A stretch of DNA of 64,000 nt from positions 1,238,001-1,302,000 of the forward strand of contig NZ_CP040818.1 of assembly GCF_005887635.2 (NCBI RefSeq), written 5' to 3'. The stretch is from Paroceanicella profunda. Its GTDB lineage: Bacteria; Pseudomonadota; Alphaproteobacteria; Rhodobacterales; Rhodobacteraceae. Positions 42,474 through 51,538 of the stretch are shown in pieces (positions within the stretch are counted from its first letter, which is position 1; each line of letters begins with the position of its first letter). Below the pieces are notes generated by a model. That model saw only the letters and a list, made by a program, of their open reading frames with translations. It did not search any database and had not been told where the DNA came from. Made by a program: the position numbers and the translations under genes.

Positions 42474-44075
42474 ATGACCCAGACCCGACGCAGCTTCCTG
42501 AAAACCGGCGCCGCCCTGATGGGGGCCCTGCCGTTCGCCCGCGCCCTTCCGGCCGCCGCCGCCACCGACACGCTGGTGGTGGTGAGCGGGCAGACGATCA
42601 ACTCCCTCGACCTGCACCGCACCGGCACCAACCGCGCCAGCTACCAGATCGCGGTGAACTGCTACGACCGGCTGGTGACCTTCGGCCAGAAGGAGGCCCC
42701 GGGCGGCGGGCTGAGCTATGACTACGCGAAGATCGAGCCGGAGCTGGCCGAGAACTGGACCATCTCGCAGGACGGGCTCACCCTCACCTTCACCCTGAAG
42801 GACGCCACCTTCCAGGACGGCTCGAAGGTCACCGCGCATGACGTGAAATGGTCCTTCGACCGGGCGGTGACCGTGGGCGGCTTCCCCACCACGCAGATGA
42901 AGGCCGGCGGGCTGGAGCGCCCGGACCAGTTCGAGGCGGTGGACGACAAGACCTTCGTGGTGAAGCTCGACAGGCCCTCCAAGCTGTCGCTGCCCGATCT
43001 CGCGGTGCCGGTGCCCTTCATCATCAACTCCGCGCTCGCGAAGAGCCACGCCACGGAGGCCGACCCCTGGGCGATGGAGTACCTGCACAAGAACACCATC
43101 GGCTCCGGCGCCTACAGCGTGAGCCGCTGGACCCCGGGCCAGCAGGTGGTCTACGAGCGCTTCGACGGCTGGGTGGGCGGCCCGGCGCCGAAGGTGAAGC
43201 GCATCATCGTGCGCGAGGTGCCCTCCGCCGCCACCCAGCGCGCGCTGGTGGAGCGCGGCGACGTTCAGGTGGCCTTCGACATCCCCGACAAGGACGCGGC
43301 GGAGCTGGCCGACAGCCTCACCGTGGTCTCCACCCCGATCGAGAACTGCATCCACGCCCTGTGCCTGAACACGAACTTCGCCCCCTTCACCGACCCCGAG
43401 GTGCGCAAGGCCATCGCCTGTGCTGTGCCCTACGAATCGATCTTCCAGGCGGCGGCCTACGAGCGCGGCGCGCCGCTCTGGGGCGGGCCGGCCGAGATCA
43501 CCGACACCGCCTGGCCGCGCAAGTCGCCCTATGACACCGACCTGGAGAAGGCGAAGGCCCACATGGCGGCCTCCGGCCATGCCGACGGGTTCGACGTCAC
43601 CCTCTCCATCTCCACCGACCTCGCCACCTGGATGGAGCCGGCGGCGCTGCTGATCCAGGAGGCCGTGGGCAAGATCGGCATCAACGCCACGGTTGAGAAG
43701 ATCCCCGGCGCGAACTGGCGCACCGCCTGCCTGGTGGAGAAGCGCCTTGCCATGCACCTGGAGAATTTCGGCGGCTGGCTGAACACGCCGGACTACTACT
43801 TCTTCTGGGCCTACCAGAAGGGCCACCTGTTCAACTCCTCCAACTACTACAACGAGGAGGTGGAGCAGCTCACCAACGAGACGCTGCACATGGCCATGGA
43901 TGACCCGGAATACGCGCCCAAGATCGAGCGCATGTTCCGGATCGCCTTCGAGGACCTGCCGCGCATTCCGCTTTACCAGCCGGCGCTGAACGTGGCGATG
44001 AACGGCGCGGAGGGCTACGAGTTCTGGTTCCACCGCCAGCTCGACGTCCGCTCCCTCGGCGCGGCGGAAAGCTGA
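42474..44075 (+). CDS. Solute-binding protein of an oligopeptide-type ABC transporter (family 5)
   Basis: The protein has 533 residues. The N-terminus TRRSFLKTGAALMGALPFARALPAAA is a Tat signal peptide. The SBP_bac_5 features are LAENWTISQDGLTLTFTLKDATFQDGSKVTAHDVKWSFDRA and TIGSGAYSVSRWTPGQQVVYERFDGWVGG. Family members bind peptides, nickel or other organic compounds; the substrate here is unknown. Its operon ends in allophanate hydrolase, so urea- or carbamoyl-type nitrogen compounds are candidates (inference). Followed by permease genes 3 nt downstream; controlled presumably by the divergent lysR. Confidence 0.92.
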   Translation: MTQTRRSFLKTGAALMGALPFARALPAAAATDTLVVVSGQTINSLDLHRTGTNRASYQIAVNCYDRLVTFGQKEAPGGGLSYDYAKIEPELAENWTISQDGLTLTFTLKDATFQDGSKVTAHDVKWSFDRAVTVGGFPTTQMKAGGLERPDQFEAVDDKTFVVKLDRPSKLSLPDLAVPVPFIINSALAKSHATEADPWAMEYLHKNTIGSGAYSVSRWTPGQQVVYERFDGWVGGPAPKVKRIIVREVPSAATQRALVERGDVQVAFDIPDKDAAELADSLTVVSTPIENCIHALCLNTNFAPFTDPEVRKAIACAVPYESIFQAAAYERGAPLWGGPAEITDTAWPRKSPYDTDLEKAKAHMAASGHADGFDVTLSISTDLATWMEPAALLIQEAVGKIGINATVEKIPGANWRTACLVEKRLAMHLENFGGWLNTPDYYFFWAYQKGHLFNSSNYYNEEVEQLTNETLHMAMDDPEYAPKIERMFRIAFEDLPRIPLYQPALNVAMNGAEGYEFWFHRQLDVRSLGAAES

Positions 44076-44078
44076 GCC

Positions 44079-45104
44079 ATGGCGGGCCGCTGGAAAGCCG
44101 TGGGACTGCGCGTCGCCCAGTCGGTGCCGGTGGTGCTGGGGGTGGTGGTGATCTCCTTCCTGCTCACCCGCGCCCTGCCGGGAGACCCGGCGGTGCAGTT
44201 CGCCGGGGCGGCGGCCACGCCGGAATCGATCGAGCAGGTGCGCGTGGCGCTCGGGCTGGACAAGCCGCTGCTGCAGCAGTTCCTCATCTACTGCGGGCAG
44301 CTGCTGCAGGGGGACCTGGGCCAGTCCGTTTCCACCGGGCGGCCGGTGGCGGAGGAACTGGCCGCCCGGCTGCCGGCCTCGCTGGAGCTCACGCTCACCG
44401 CGCTCATCCTCTCCTGCGCCGTCGCCATCCCGCTGGGGGTGCTGGCGGCCACGCGGCCGGGAAGCTGGGTGGACCAGCTCTGCCGGCTGCTGGTGACGGC
44501 GGGGGTCTCGCTGCCCACCTTCTTCACCGGCATCGTGCTGATCTACGTGTTCTACTACCTGCTGGGCATCGCGCCCTCGCCGCTGGGCCGGCTGGACTTC
44601 GTCTATCTGGAGCCGGACCCGGTGACCGGGTTCTATCTGATCGACGCGGCCCTGATGGGGGATTGGGAAACCTGGTTCGGCGCGCTGAAACAGCTCGTGC
44701 TGCCCGCCATCACACTGGCGCTCTTCACCCTTGCCCCCCTTGCGCGGATGACCCGGGCGGCCATGCTCTCCGCCCTCTCGGCGGATTTCATCCGCACGGC
44801 GCGGGCGGCGGGCCTGAGCCGGGGCAAGGTGCTCTACGGCTACGCCTTCCGCAACGCGCTGCTGCCGGTGGTGACCACGCTGGGCATGGTATTCTCCTTC
44901 GTGCTGGGCGCCAACGTGCTGGTGGAGAAGGTCTTCGCCTGGCCGGGCATCGGCTCCTACGCGGTGGAGGCGCTGGTGGTCTCCGACTATGCCGCCGTGC
45001 AGGGCTTCGTGCTGTCGATGGCGCTGCTCTTCGTCGCCCTCAACCTGGTGATCGACCTCGCCTATTCGGTGATCGACCCGCGCTTCGGAACGGAGGCGAA
45101 ATGA
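44079..45104 (+). CDS. ABC transporter permease, DppB/OppB type
   Basis: The protein has 341 residues with six membrane helices. The N-terminal VPVVLGVVVISFLLTRALPGDPA and the central LPASLELTLTALILSCAVAIPLGVLAA are typical of DppB/OppB; the EAA coupling loop is DFIRTARAAGLSRGKVLYGYAFRNALLPVVT. It pairs with the next permease to form the transmembrane channel. Start is 3 nt after the SBP stop, and its stop overlaps the next start (ATGA). Confidence 0.94.
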   Translation: MAGRWKAVGLRVAQSVPVVLGVVVISFLLTRALPGDPAVQFAGAAATPESIEQVRVALGLDKPLLQQFLIYCGQLLQGDLGQSVSTGRPVAEELAARLPASLELTLTALILSCAVAIPLGVLAATRPGSWVDQLCRLLVTAGVSLPTFFTGIVLIYVFYYLLGIAPSPLGRLDFVYLEPDPVTGFYLIDAALMGDWETWFGALKQLVLPAITLALFTLAPLARMTRAAMLSALSADFIRTARAAGLSRGKVLYGYAFRNALLPVVTTLGMVFSFVLGANVLVEKVFAWPGIGSYAVEALVVSDYAAVQGFVLSMALLFVALNLVIDLAYSVIDPRFGTEAK

Positions 45105-45973
45105 CCGCCCCTGCCGAAACCCCCACCCGCTCCGGCACGCTGGTCCACGTGGCCTACGTGCTGCGCGAAAACCCGGTGACGGCGCTGTCCTTCGCGCTCT
45201 TCGCCTTCTTCCTCGGCTCGGCCCTGGTCGGGCCCATGCTGGTGCCCTACGACCCGCTGGCGACGGAAGCCGCCATCGCCCTGCAGGCGCCCTCCGCCGC
45301 GCACTGGTTCGGCACCGACAGTCTGGGGCGCGACGTGTTCTCCCGCGTGATCGTGGCAACAAGGCTCGACCTGGTGATCTCGGTGGCCGCGGTGGCGCTC
45401 TCCTTCGTCGTGGGCTCGGTGCTGGGCGCCGTGGCGGGCTATCGCGGCGGCTGGACCGACATCGTCCTCAACCGGGTGCTGGACACCATCATGGCCTTCC
45501 CGCTCTTCGTGCTGGCCATGGGCATCGTGGCGGCGCTGGGAAACTCGGTGGCGAACATCATCTACGCCACCGCCATCATCAACGTGCCCTTCTACGCAAG
45601 GCTGGTGCGGGCCGAGGTGAACATCCGCCGCGAGGCGGGTTTCACCCAGGCCGCGAAGCTTGCGGGGAATTCCGACGCCCGTGTGGTGGCCTTCCACATC
45701 TTCCCCAATGCCCTGCCGCCGATGATGGTGCAGGTCTCGCTCAACCTCGGCTGGGCCATCCTGAATGCCGCGGGGCTGAGCTTCATCGGGCTGGGCGTGC
45801 GCCCGCCCACGCCGGAATGGGGCATCATGGTGGCCGAGGGGGCGAACTTCATCGTCTCCGGGGAATGGTGGCTCGCGCTCTTCCCCGGCCTGTGGCTGAT
45901 GCTCGCCGTCTTCACCTTCAACCTGATGGGCGACGGTCTGCGCGACATCGTCGACCCCCGCCGGAGGACCTGA
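45101..45973 (+). CDS. ABC transporter permease, DppC/OppC type
   Basis: The protein has 290 residues. The periplasmic HWFGTDSLGRDVFSRVIVATRLDL and the EAA loop REAGFTQAAKLAGNSDARVVAFHIFPNALPPMMV are typical of DppC/OppC, as is the C-terminal LMGDGLRDIVDPRRRT. It forms the heterodimeric channel with the DppB-type protein. It overlaps the upstream permease gene by 4 nt and lies 1 nt before the ATPase gene. Confidence 0.94.
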   Translation: MTAPAETPTRSGTLVHVAYVLRENPVTALSFALFAFFLGSALVGPMLVPYDPLATEAAIALQAPSAAHWFGTDSLGRDVFSRVIVATRLDLVISVAAVALSFVVGSVLGAVAGYRGGWTDIVLNRVLDTIMAFPLFVLAMGIVAALGNSVANIIYATAIINVPFYARLVRAEVNIRREAGFTQAAKLAGNSDARVVAFHIFPNALPPMMVQVSLNLGWAILNAAGLSFIGLGVRPPTPEWGIMVAEGANFIVSGEWWLALFPGLWLMLAVFTFNLMGDGLRDIVDPRRRT

Positions 45974-45974
45974 G

Positions 45975-47615
45975 ATGCTGTCGATCAAGGATCTGCAGGT
46001 CGCCTTCCGCACCCGCCGGGGCGAAGTGGAGGCGGTGAAGGGCATCAGCTTCGAGCTGGCGAAGGGCGAGCGGCTGGGGATCGTGGGCGAGAGCGGCTCC
46101 GGCAAGTCCGTCACCTCCTACGCGCTGATGCGCATTCTCGATGCGGGCGGCCGCATCAAGGCCGGCGAGGCGGTCTATTCCGGCATCGACCTGCGCCGGG
46201 CGTCGGAGCGGAGCATGAAGGCGCTGCGCGGCCGCGAGATCTCGATGATCTTCCAGAACCCGCGTGCCGCGCTGAACCCGATCCGCAAGGTGGGCCACCA
46301 GATCGAGGACGTGCTGCGCCAGCACGCCCGCGCCACCCGCGCCGACGCCCGCGCGAAGGCCATCGCCGCGCTGGAGGCGGTGAAGATCCGCGACGCGGAG
46401 GCCCGCTACGAGGCCTATCCGTTCGAGCTGTCGGGCGGCATGTGCCAGCGCGTGGTCATCGCCATCGCGCTCGCCTGCGACCCCAAGCTGCTCATCGCCG
46501 ACGAGCCGACCACCGGGCTCGACATCACCACCCAGAAGGCGGTGATGGACCTGGTGGGCGAGCTGGTGAGCGCCCGCGCCATGTCCTCCATCCTCATCAC
46601 CCATGACCTCGGTCTGGCCGCGGAATACTGTGACCGGATCGTGGTGATGAAGGACGGGCGGATCGTGGAGGAAGGCGCCCCGGCGGAGCTGTTCGTGCGC
46701 CCGGTCCACGCCTATACCCGCAAGCTGGTGGACGCCACGCCGCGCCCCGGCGCCAGCCTGCGCGCGCTGTTGCCGGAGGCCGAGCGCACGCCGCTGGCGC
46801 CCCGCACCGTCTCCGCCACGCCGCTGATGGAGGTGCGCGGCCTCACGAAGACCTATGCCGGGAAATCCGGCCCTGTGCATGCGGTGAAGGGCGTGGATTT
46901 CACCGTGCATGAGGGTGAGAGCGTGGGGCTGGTGGGCGAGAGCGGCTGCGGCAAGTCCACCACCTCGGCCATGCTGGTGCGGCTGCTCGACGCCACTTCC
47001 GGCGAGATCCGCTTTCGCGGGGCCGATCTGGCCGCGCTGCCCGCAGCCGGGTTCGCGAAGCACCCGTTGCGCGCGAAGATCCAGATGGTGTTCCAGGACG
47101 CGACCGACAGCCTCAACCCGCGCCATTCCGCCCGGCAGTCCATCGCCGAGCCGCTGAAGCGCATGACCGGGCTCTCCGGCGCCGCCCTCACCGCGCGGGT
47201 GGAGGAGCTCGCGCATCTGACCGGCCTGCCGCCGCACCTGCTCGACCGGTTTCCGCATCAGCTCTCCGGTGGGCAGAAGGCGCGCGTTGGCATTGCCCGG
47301 GCCATCGCGCCGGAGCCGGATTTCCTCATCCTCGACGAGCCCACGGCGGCGCTCGACGTCTCCATCCAGGCCGTGGTGCTGAACCTGCTCGCGGACCTGC
47401 GCGCCCGGCTGGGCATGTCCTACCTCTTCGTGAGCCATGACCTGAACGTGGTGCGCCTGCTCTGCGACCGGGTGATCGTGATGAAGGGGGGCGAGATCGT
47501 CGAACAGGGCCCCACCGAGCGGGTGATGACCGACCCCGCCTCCGACTACACGCGCACCCTGCTCTCCGCCGCGCCGAAGGCGCCGGCGCCGGCCTCCGTG
47601 TCTCCCGCAGCCTGA
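45975..47615 (+). CDS. Fused dual ABC ATPase (OppD-OppF type)
   Basis: The protein has 546 residues, with two complete ATPase domains in one chain. First: Walker [10 protein letters not shown], signature [12 protein letters not shown], Walker [13 protein letters not shown]. Second: Walker A GESGCGKST, signature LSGGQKARVGIA, Walker B LILDEPTAALD. The first half corresponds to OppD, the second to OppF, so one gene powers the transporter, as in some other proteobacterial peptide systems. Separate OppD and OppF genes belong to the other transporter at 49494-51538. Start is 1 nt after the DppC stop. Confidence 0.95.
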   Translation: MLSIKDLQVAFRTRRGEVEAVKGISFELAKGERLGIVGESGSGKSVTSYALMRILDAGGRIKAGEAVYSGIDLRRASERSMKALRGREISMIFQNPRAALNPIRKVGHQIEDVLRQHARATRADARAKAIAALEAVKIRDAEARYEAYPFELSGGMCQRVVIAIALACDPKLLIADEPTTGLDITTQKAVMDLVGELVSARAMSSILITHDLGLAAEYCDRIVVMKDGRIVEEGAPAELFVRPVHAYTRKLVDATPRPGASLRALLPEAERTPLAPRTVSATPLMEVRGLTKTYAGKSGPVHAVKGVDFTVHEGESVGLVGESGCGKSTTSAMLVRLLDATSGEIRFRGADLAALPAAGFAKHPLRAKIQMVFQDATDSLNPRHSARQSIAEPLKRMTGLSGAALTARVEELAHLTGLPPHLLDRFPHQLSGGQKARVGIARAIAPEPDFLILDEPTAALDVSIQAVVLNLLADLRARLGMSYLFVSHDLNVVRLLCDRVIVMKGGEIVEQGPTERVMTDPASDYTRTLLSAAPKAPAPASVSPAA

Positions 47616-47641
47616 CCACGCAGCTTCAAGGACCCCCTCAG

Positions 47642-49444
47642 ATGCTCTCTGACCTTCCCTTCACCCTTTCCGCCCTGCGGGACGCCTATGCCGCCGGCAC
47701 CCGCCCCGAAGCCGTGATCGCGGAGGTCTTCGCCCGGCTCGACGCCGCCAACGACCCCGGCATCTTCCTGCATGCGGACCGCGAGGCGGCGCTGGCCGCC
47801 GCGCGGGCCCTCGGCGCGCCGGACGGCCGGCCGCTCTGGGGCATCCCCTTCGCGGTGAAGGACAATATCGACGTGGCCGGCATGCCCACCACCGCCGCCT
47901 GCCCGGAGTTCGCCTATGCGCCGGAGGCGGACGCCTTCGTGGTGGCCCGGCTGCGCGCCGCCGGCGCCATCGTCATCGGCAAGACCAATCTCGACCAGTT
48001 CGCCACCGGCCTCGTGGGCACCCGCACGCCCCACCCGGTGCCGCTGAACGCGCTAGACCCGGCCATCGTGCCCGGCGGCTCCTCCGGCGGGTCCGGCGTG
48101 GTGGTGGCGCGCGGCATCGTCGCCTTCTCGCTGGGCACCGACACGGCCGGCTCCGGCCGGGTTCCCGCGGCGTTGAACGGCATCGTGGGGCTGAAGCCCA
48201 CGCTCGGCGCGCTCTCGGCCTCCGGCATGGTGCCGGCCTGCCGCACGCTCGACACCATCTCGGTCTTCGCGCTCACCGTGGCGGACGCCTGGGCGGTGCA
48301 CTCCGTCGCCGCCGCGCCGGACCCGGAGGACGCGTACTCCCGCGCCTTCCCGGCGCAGCCGCTCTCCCCCGTGCCGCCGCGCCTGACCATCGCCGTGCCC
48401 GATGCCGCCAGCCTCCAGACCTTCGGCGACCGGGTGCAGGAGGCCGCCTTCCGCGCCACGCTCACCGAGCTGCGCACCCGGGGCGTGGAGATCCGCGAGA
48501 TCGACTTCACGCCCTTCTACGACGTGGCGGCCATGCTCTACGAGGGCGCCTGGGTGGCCGAGCGCACCGCCGCCGTGGGCGCCCGCCTCACCGAGGCGCC
48601 GGAGACGCTGCACCCGGTGACACGCTCCATCGTGGAGCAGGGCCTCGCCCTCACGGCGGTGGACGCCTTCCGCGGCATCTATCGCCTGGCGGAGCTGCGC
48701 CGGCACTGCACCGCCGCGATGGCGGGCATCGACCTGCTCTGCGTGCCCACCATCCCCTGTTTCGTCACCCGGGAGCAGGACGCGGCAGACCCGATCCTGC
48801 ACAACTCGCGTCTCGGCACCTACACCAACTTCGTGAACCTGCTGGACATGTGCGGCCTCGCGGTGCCCTGCGGAACGCGGGAGGACGGCCGGCCCGCCTC
48901 CGTCACCCTGCTGGGCCGCGCCGGGCAGGACGGGCTGCTGGCCGGCGTCGCCGGGCTGGTGGAGGCGGGCCCGCTGGGCGCCACCGGCTGGCACCGCCCG
49001 GCCGCGCCGGTGCCGGCGCCGGAGCCGGTGCCCGGCGAGGTCGCCGTGGCCGTCTGCGGCGCGCACATGTCCGGGCTGGGGCTGAACCACCAGATCGCCG
49101 AACGCGCCGGCCGCTTCCTGCGCGCCTGCCGCACGGCGCCGGAGTACCGGTTCTTCGCCCTGCCCGACGGGGTGCGCCCCGGCCTGGTGCGCGTGGGGCC
49201 GGAGACCGGCGCGGCCATCGCGGTGGAGGTCTGGGCGATGCCGATGGAGGCCTTCGGCTCCTTCGTGGCCGGCATCCCGGGCCCGCTCGGCATCGGCCGC
49301 GTGACGCTGGAGGACGGCAGCGCCGTGCCCGGCTTCCTGTGCGAGGAGATCGCCACCCGCGGCGCGGAGGACATCACCGCCCTGGGCGACTGGCGCAGCC
49401 ACCTCGCCCGCAAGGCCGGCGCGGGGCGCAAGGGCGCGGCCTGA
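47642..49444 (+). CDS. atzF: Allophanate hydrolase
   Basis: The protein has 600 residues. It is an amidase-signature enzyme that hydrolyses allophanate to ammonia and CO2. The Ser-cisSer-Lys triad is in FAVKDNIDV (Lys), GGSSGGSGVVVARG (cis-Ser) and GTDTAGSGRVPAAL (Ser nucleophile). A C-terminal domain (about 450-590; GEVAVAVCGAHMSGLGLNHQ to RGAEDITALGDWRSHL) is the AtzF/urea amidolyase type, so it is not a general amidase. No urea carboxylase, biuret hydrolase or AtzE is in the window. It lies 26 nt after the transporter ATPase gene and is likely co-transcribed. Confidence 0.93.
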   Translation: MLSDLPFTLSALRDAYAAGTRPEAVIAEVFARLDAANDPGIFLHADREAALAAARALGAPDGRPLWGIPFAVKDNIDVAGMPTTAACPEFAYAPEADAFVVARLRAAGAIVIGKTNLDQFATGLVGTRTPHPVPLNALDPAIVPGGSSGGSGVVVARGIVAFSLGTDTAGSGRVPAALNGIVGLKPTLGALSASGMVPACRTLDTISVFALTVADAWAVHSVAAAPDPEDAYSRAFPAQPLSPVPPRLTIAVPDAASLQTFGDRVQEAAFRATLTELRTRGVEIREIDFTPFYDVAAMLYEGAWVAERTAAVGARLTEAPETLHPVTRSIVEQGLALTAVDAFRGIYRLAELRRHCTAAMAGIDLLCVPTIPCFVTREQDAADPILHNSRLGTYTNFVNLLDMCGLAVPCGTREDGRPASVTLLGRAGQDGLLAGVAGLVEAGPLGATGWHRPAAPVPAPEPVPGEVAVAVCGAHMSGLGLNHQIAERAGRFLRACRTAPEYRFFALPDGVRPGLVRVGPETGAAIAVEVWAMPMEAFGSFVAGIPGPLGIGRVTLEDGSAVPGFLCEEIATRGAEDITALGDWRSHLARKAGAGRKGAA

Positions 49445-49493
49445 GCCAGGGCGCCGGATGAAGCTCTGCTCTGCGCCGCTCCCGCCCGTCGGC

Positions 49494-50492
49494 TCAGCCC
49501 GGCCGGGCTGCGGGCAGGCGCATGAGGCAGGCGGCGCGACTGCCGTGGCCCGTGTCGGCCAGAACCGGGCGCAGGGTGGCGCAGTCCGGGCCGCGCTCCG
49601 GGCAGCGGGTCACGAAGGGGCAGCCCTGCGGCGGGAGCGCCGGGCTCGGCAGGTCCCCCTCCAGCGCGAAGGGGGGCTTGGCGCGCTGCGCCGCCGGGTC
49701 CGGCAGGGGGATCGCGGCCAGCAGCGCCTCGGTATAGGGGTGCGTGGGATGGTCGAAGAGCGCGTCCGTCGGCCCCTCCTCGGCCACGGTGCCCAGATAC
49801 ATCACCACCACCCGGTCCGAGATGTGGCGCACCACCGAGAGGTCATGCGCGATGAACAGGTAGGACAGGCCCAGCTCCGCCTGCAGGCTCATCAGCAGGT
49901 TCACGATCTGGCTGCGGATGGAGACATCGAGCGCCGAGACCGGTTCGTCGCAGATGATCAGCTTCGGGTTCAGCGCCAGCGCCCGGGCGATGACCACGCG
50001 CTGGCGCTGGCCGCCGGAAAGCTCGTTGGGGTAGCGCTGTGCGTGGCCGGGCAGCAGGCCGACGAGGCCGAGCAGTTCCGCCACCCGGGCCGCGCGCTCC
50101 GCCTTCGGCCAGCCGGCGATCGCCAGCGGCTCGGCGATGCACCGGCCCACGGTGAGCTTGGGGTTCAGCGCCGAGACCGGGTCCTGGAAGATCACCTGCA
50201 TGTCGCGGCGCAGGGCGCGCTGGCGCGGGGCGTTCTGGGCCAGGATGTCCTCGCCCTCGAACAGGATGCGCCCGCCGGTGGCGCGCACCAGCCCGAGGAT
50301 GGCGTTGCCGGCGGTGGATTTTCCGCAGCCGCTCTCGCCCACCAGCGCCACCGTCTCGCCCGGGCCGATCTCCAGGCTCACGCCGTCCACCGCCTTCACC
50401 GCGCCGGTGCGCCGCCCGGTGAACCCGCCGGTGAGCGGGAAGTGCACGCGCAGGTTCTCCACGCGCAGCAGGGGGGCGGGCGCTCCGGTCAT
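49494..50492 (-). CDS. ABC transporter ATP-binding protein, OppF/DppF type
   Basis: The protein has 332 residues. Walker A is GESGCGKST, signature LSGGQRQRVVIA, Walker B LIICDEPVSALD; the C-terminal oligopeptide extension (HPYTEALLAAIPLPDP, then CPFVTRCPERGPDC) includes cysteines of the FeS-type motif seen in OppF/DppF proteins. It is the last gene of the ten-gene minus-strand operon. Its start overlaps the OppD stop by 4 nt. Confidence 0.94.
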   Translation of the reverse strand: MTGAPAPLLRVENLRVHFPLTGGFTGRRTGAVKAVDGVSLEIGPGETVALVGESGCGKSTAGNAILGLVRATGGRILFEGEDILAQNAPRQRALRRDMQVIFQDPVSALNPKLTVGRCIAEPLAIAGWPKAERAARVAELLGLVGLLPGHAQRYPNELSGGQRQRVVIARALALNPKLIICDEPVSALDVSIRSQIVNLLMSLQAELGLSYLFIAHDLSVVRHISDRVVVMYLGTVAEEGPTDALFDHPTHPYTEALLAAIPLPDPAAQRAKPPFALEGDLPSPALPPQGCPFVTRCPERGPDCATLRPVLADTGHGSRAACLMRLPAARPG

Positions 50493-51538
50493 GTCATCTC
50501 TCCGATGCGGTCGAGGTGCAGGCAGGCGGCGGTGTGGCCGGGCTGGCCGGGGATGGGCACATGCGGCGGCACCTGCGCGCAGTCCTCCCGCGCCAGCGGG
50601 CAGCGGGAGCGGAAGCGGCAGCCCTCCGGCCAGTCCGCCACGTCCGGCACGCTGCCCTCGATGGAGCGCAGGTGCTCCTTGCGCGGGCCGGTGAGCCGCG
50701 GAATGGTGGAGAGCAGCAGCTTCGTGTAGGGGTGCGAGGGGCGGGAGAACAGCTCCTCCGCCGTGCCCGTCTCCACGATGCGGCCGCCGTACATCACGCA
50801 GACCCGGTCCGCGATGTCCGCCACCACGCCCATGTCATGGGTGATGATGAGGATGGCAGTGCCGAAATCCGCCCGCAGCCGCTTCATCAGCGCGAGGATC
50901 TGCGCCTGGATGGTGACGTCGAGCGCGGTGGTCGGTTCGTCGGCGATGAGCAGCTTCGGCTCGGAGATCAGCGCGCAGGCGATCATCACCCGCTGGCACA
51001 TGCCGCCCGACAGTTCCGCCGGGTATTGCCGGGCCCGCGCCGCCGGGTCCGGGATGCCGACGCGCGCCAGCATCTCCACCGCGCGGATCCGCGCCTGCGC
51101 GGGCCTGGCGCGGCCGTGGACGACCAGGCTCTCGGCCACCTGCTCGCCCACCCGCATCAGCGGGTTGAGCGAGGCCACCGGCTCCTGGAAGATCATCGAC
51201 AGGCTCTGCCCGCGGATGCGGCGCATGCGGCGCTCCGGGGCGGCGAGCAGCTCCTCGCCGTCCAGCCGCACCGCGCCGCCGGCGGCCCGGGCGGCGGCGG
51301 GCAGCAGGCCCATGACGGAGAGCGCGGTGAGGCTCTTGCCCGAGCCGCTCTCGCCCACCAGCGCCACCACCTCGCCCGGGGCGACGTCGAAGCTCACCCC
51401 GTCCACCACCGCGTTGCCGCCGATGCGGGTGACGAGGTCGCGCACGCTGAGCACGGGCCCGGCCGGGGTGGCGGGCGGGTGGGGGCCGGGCCGGTCCGTT
51501 TCGGGCGGGGCGGTTCCGGGCAGGTCGGGCTCAGGCAT
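50489..51538 (-). CDS. ABC transporter ATP-binding protein, OppD/DppD type
   Basis: The protein has 349 residues. Walker A is GESGSGKSL, signature [12 protein letters not shown], Walker [13 protein letters not shown], and the C-terminal cysteine motif [14 protein letters not shown] is typical of OppD/DppD. The start [10 protein letters not shown] lies 8 nt inside the end of the gamma-glutamyltransferase gene; the open frame extends further, but that part overlaps the GGT gene. The first 30 residues are proline-rich and low complexity. It functions with the OppF-type protein downstream. Confidence 0.94.
   Translation of the reverse strand: MPEPDLPGTAPPETDRPGPHPPATPAGPVLSVRDLVTRIGGNAVVDGVSFDVAPGEVVALVGESGSGKSLTALSVMGLLPAAARAAGGAVRLDGEELLAAPERRMRRIRGQSLSMIFQEPVASLNPLMRVGEQVAESLVVHGRARPAQARIRAVEMLARVGIPDPAARARQYPAELSGGMCQRVMIACALISEPKLLIADEPTTALDVTIQAQILALMKRLRADFGTAILIITHDMGVVADIADRVCVMYGGRIVETGTAEELFSRPSHPYTKLLLSTIPRLTGPRKEHLRSIEGSVPDVADWPEGCRFRSRCPLAREDCAQVPPHVPIPGQPGHTAACLHLDRIGEMT

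Noticed and set aside
41439..45362. A 1307-codon minus-strand open frame starting inside the transporter genes and running into lysR
   Set aside because: Only its last 301 codons (lysR) carry family motifs; the rest is the mirror of the plus-strand SBP and permease genes.
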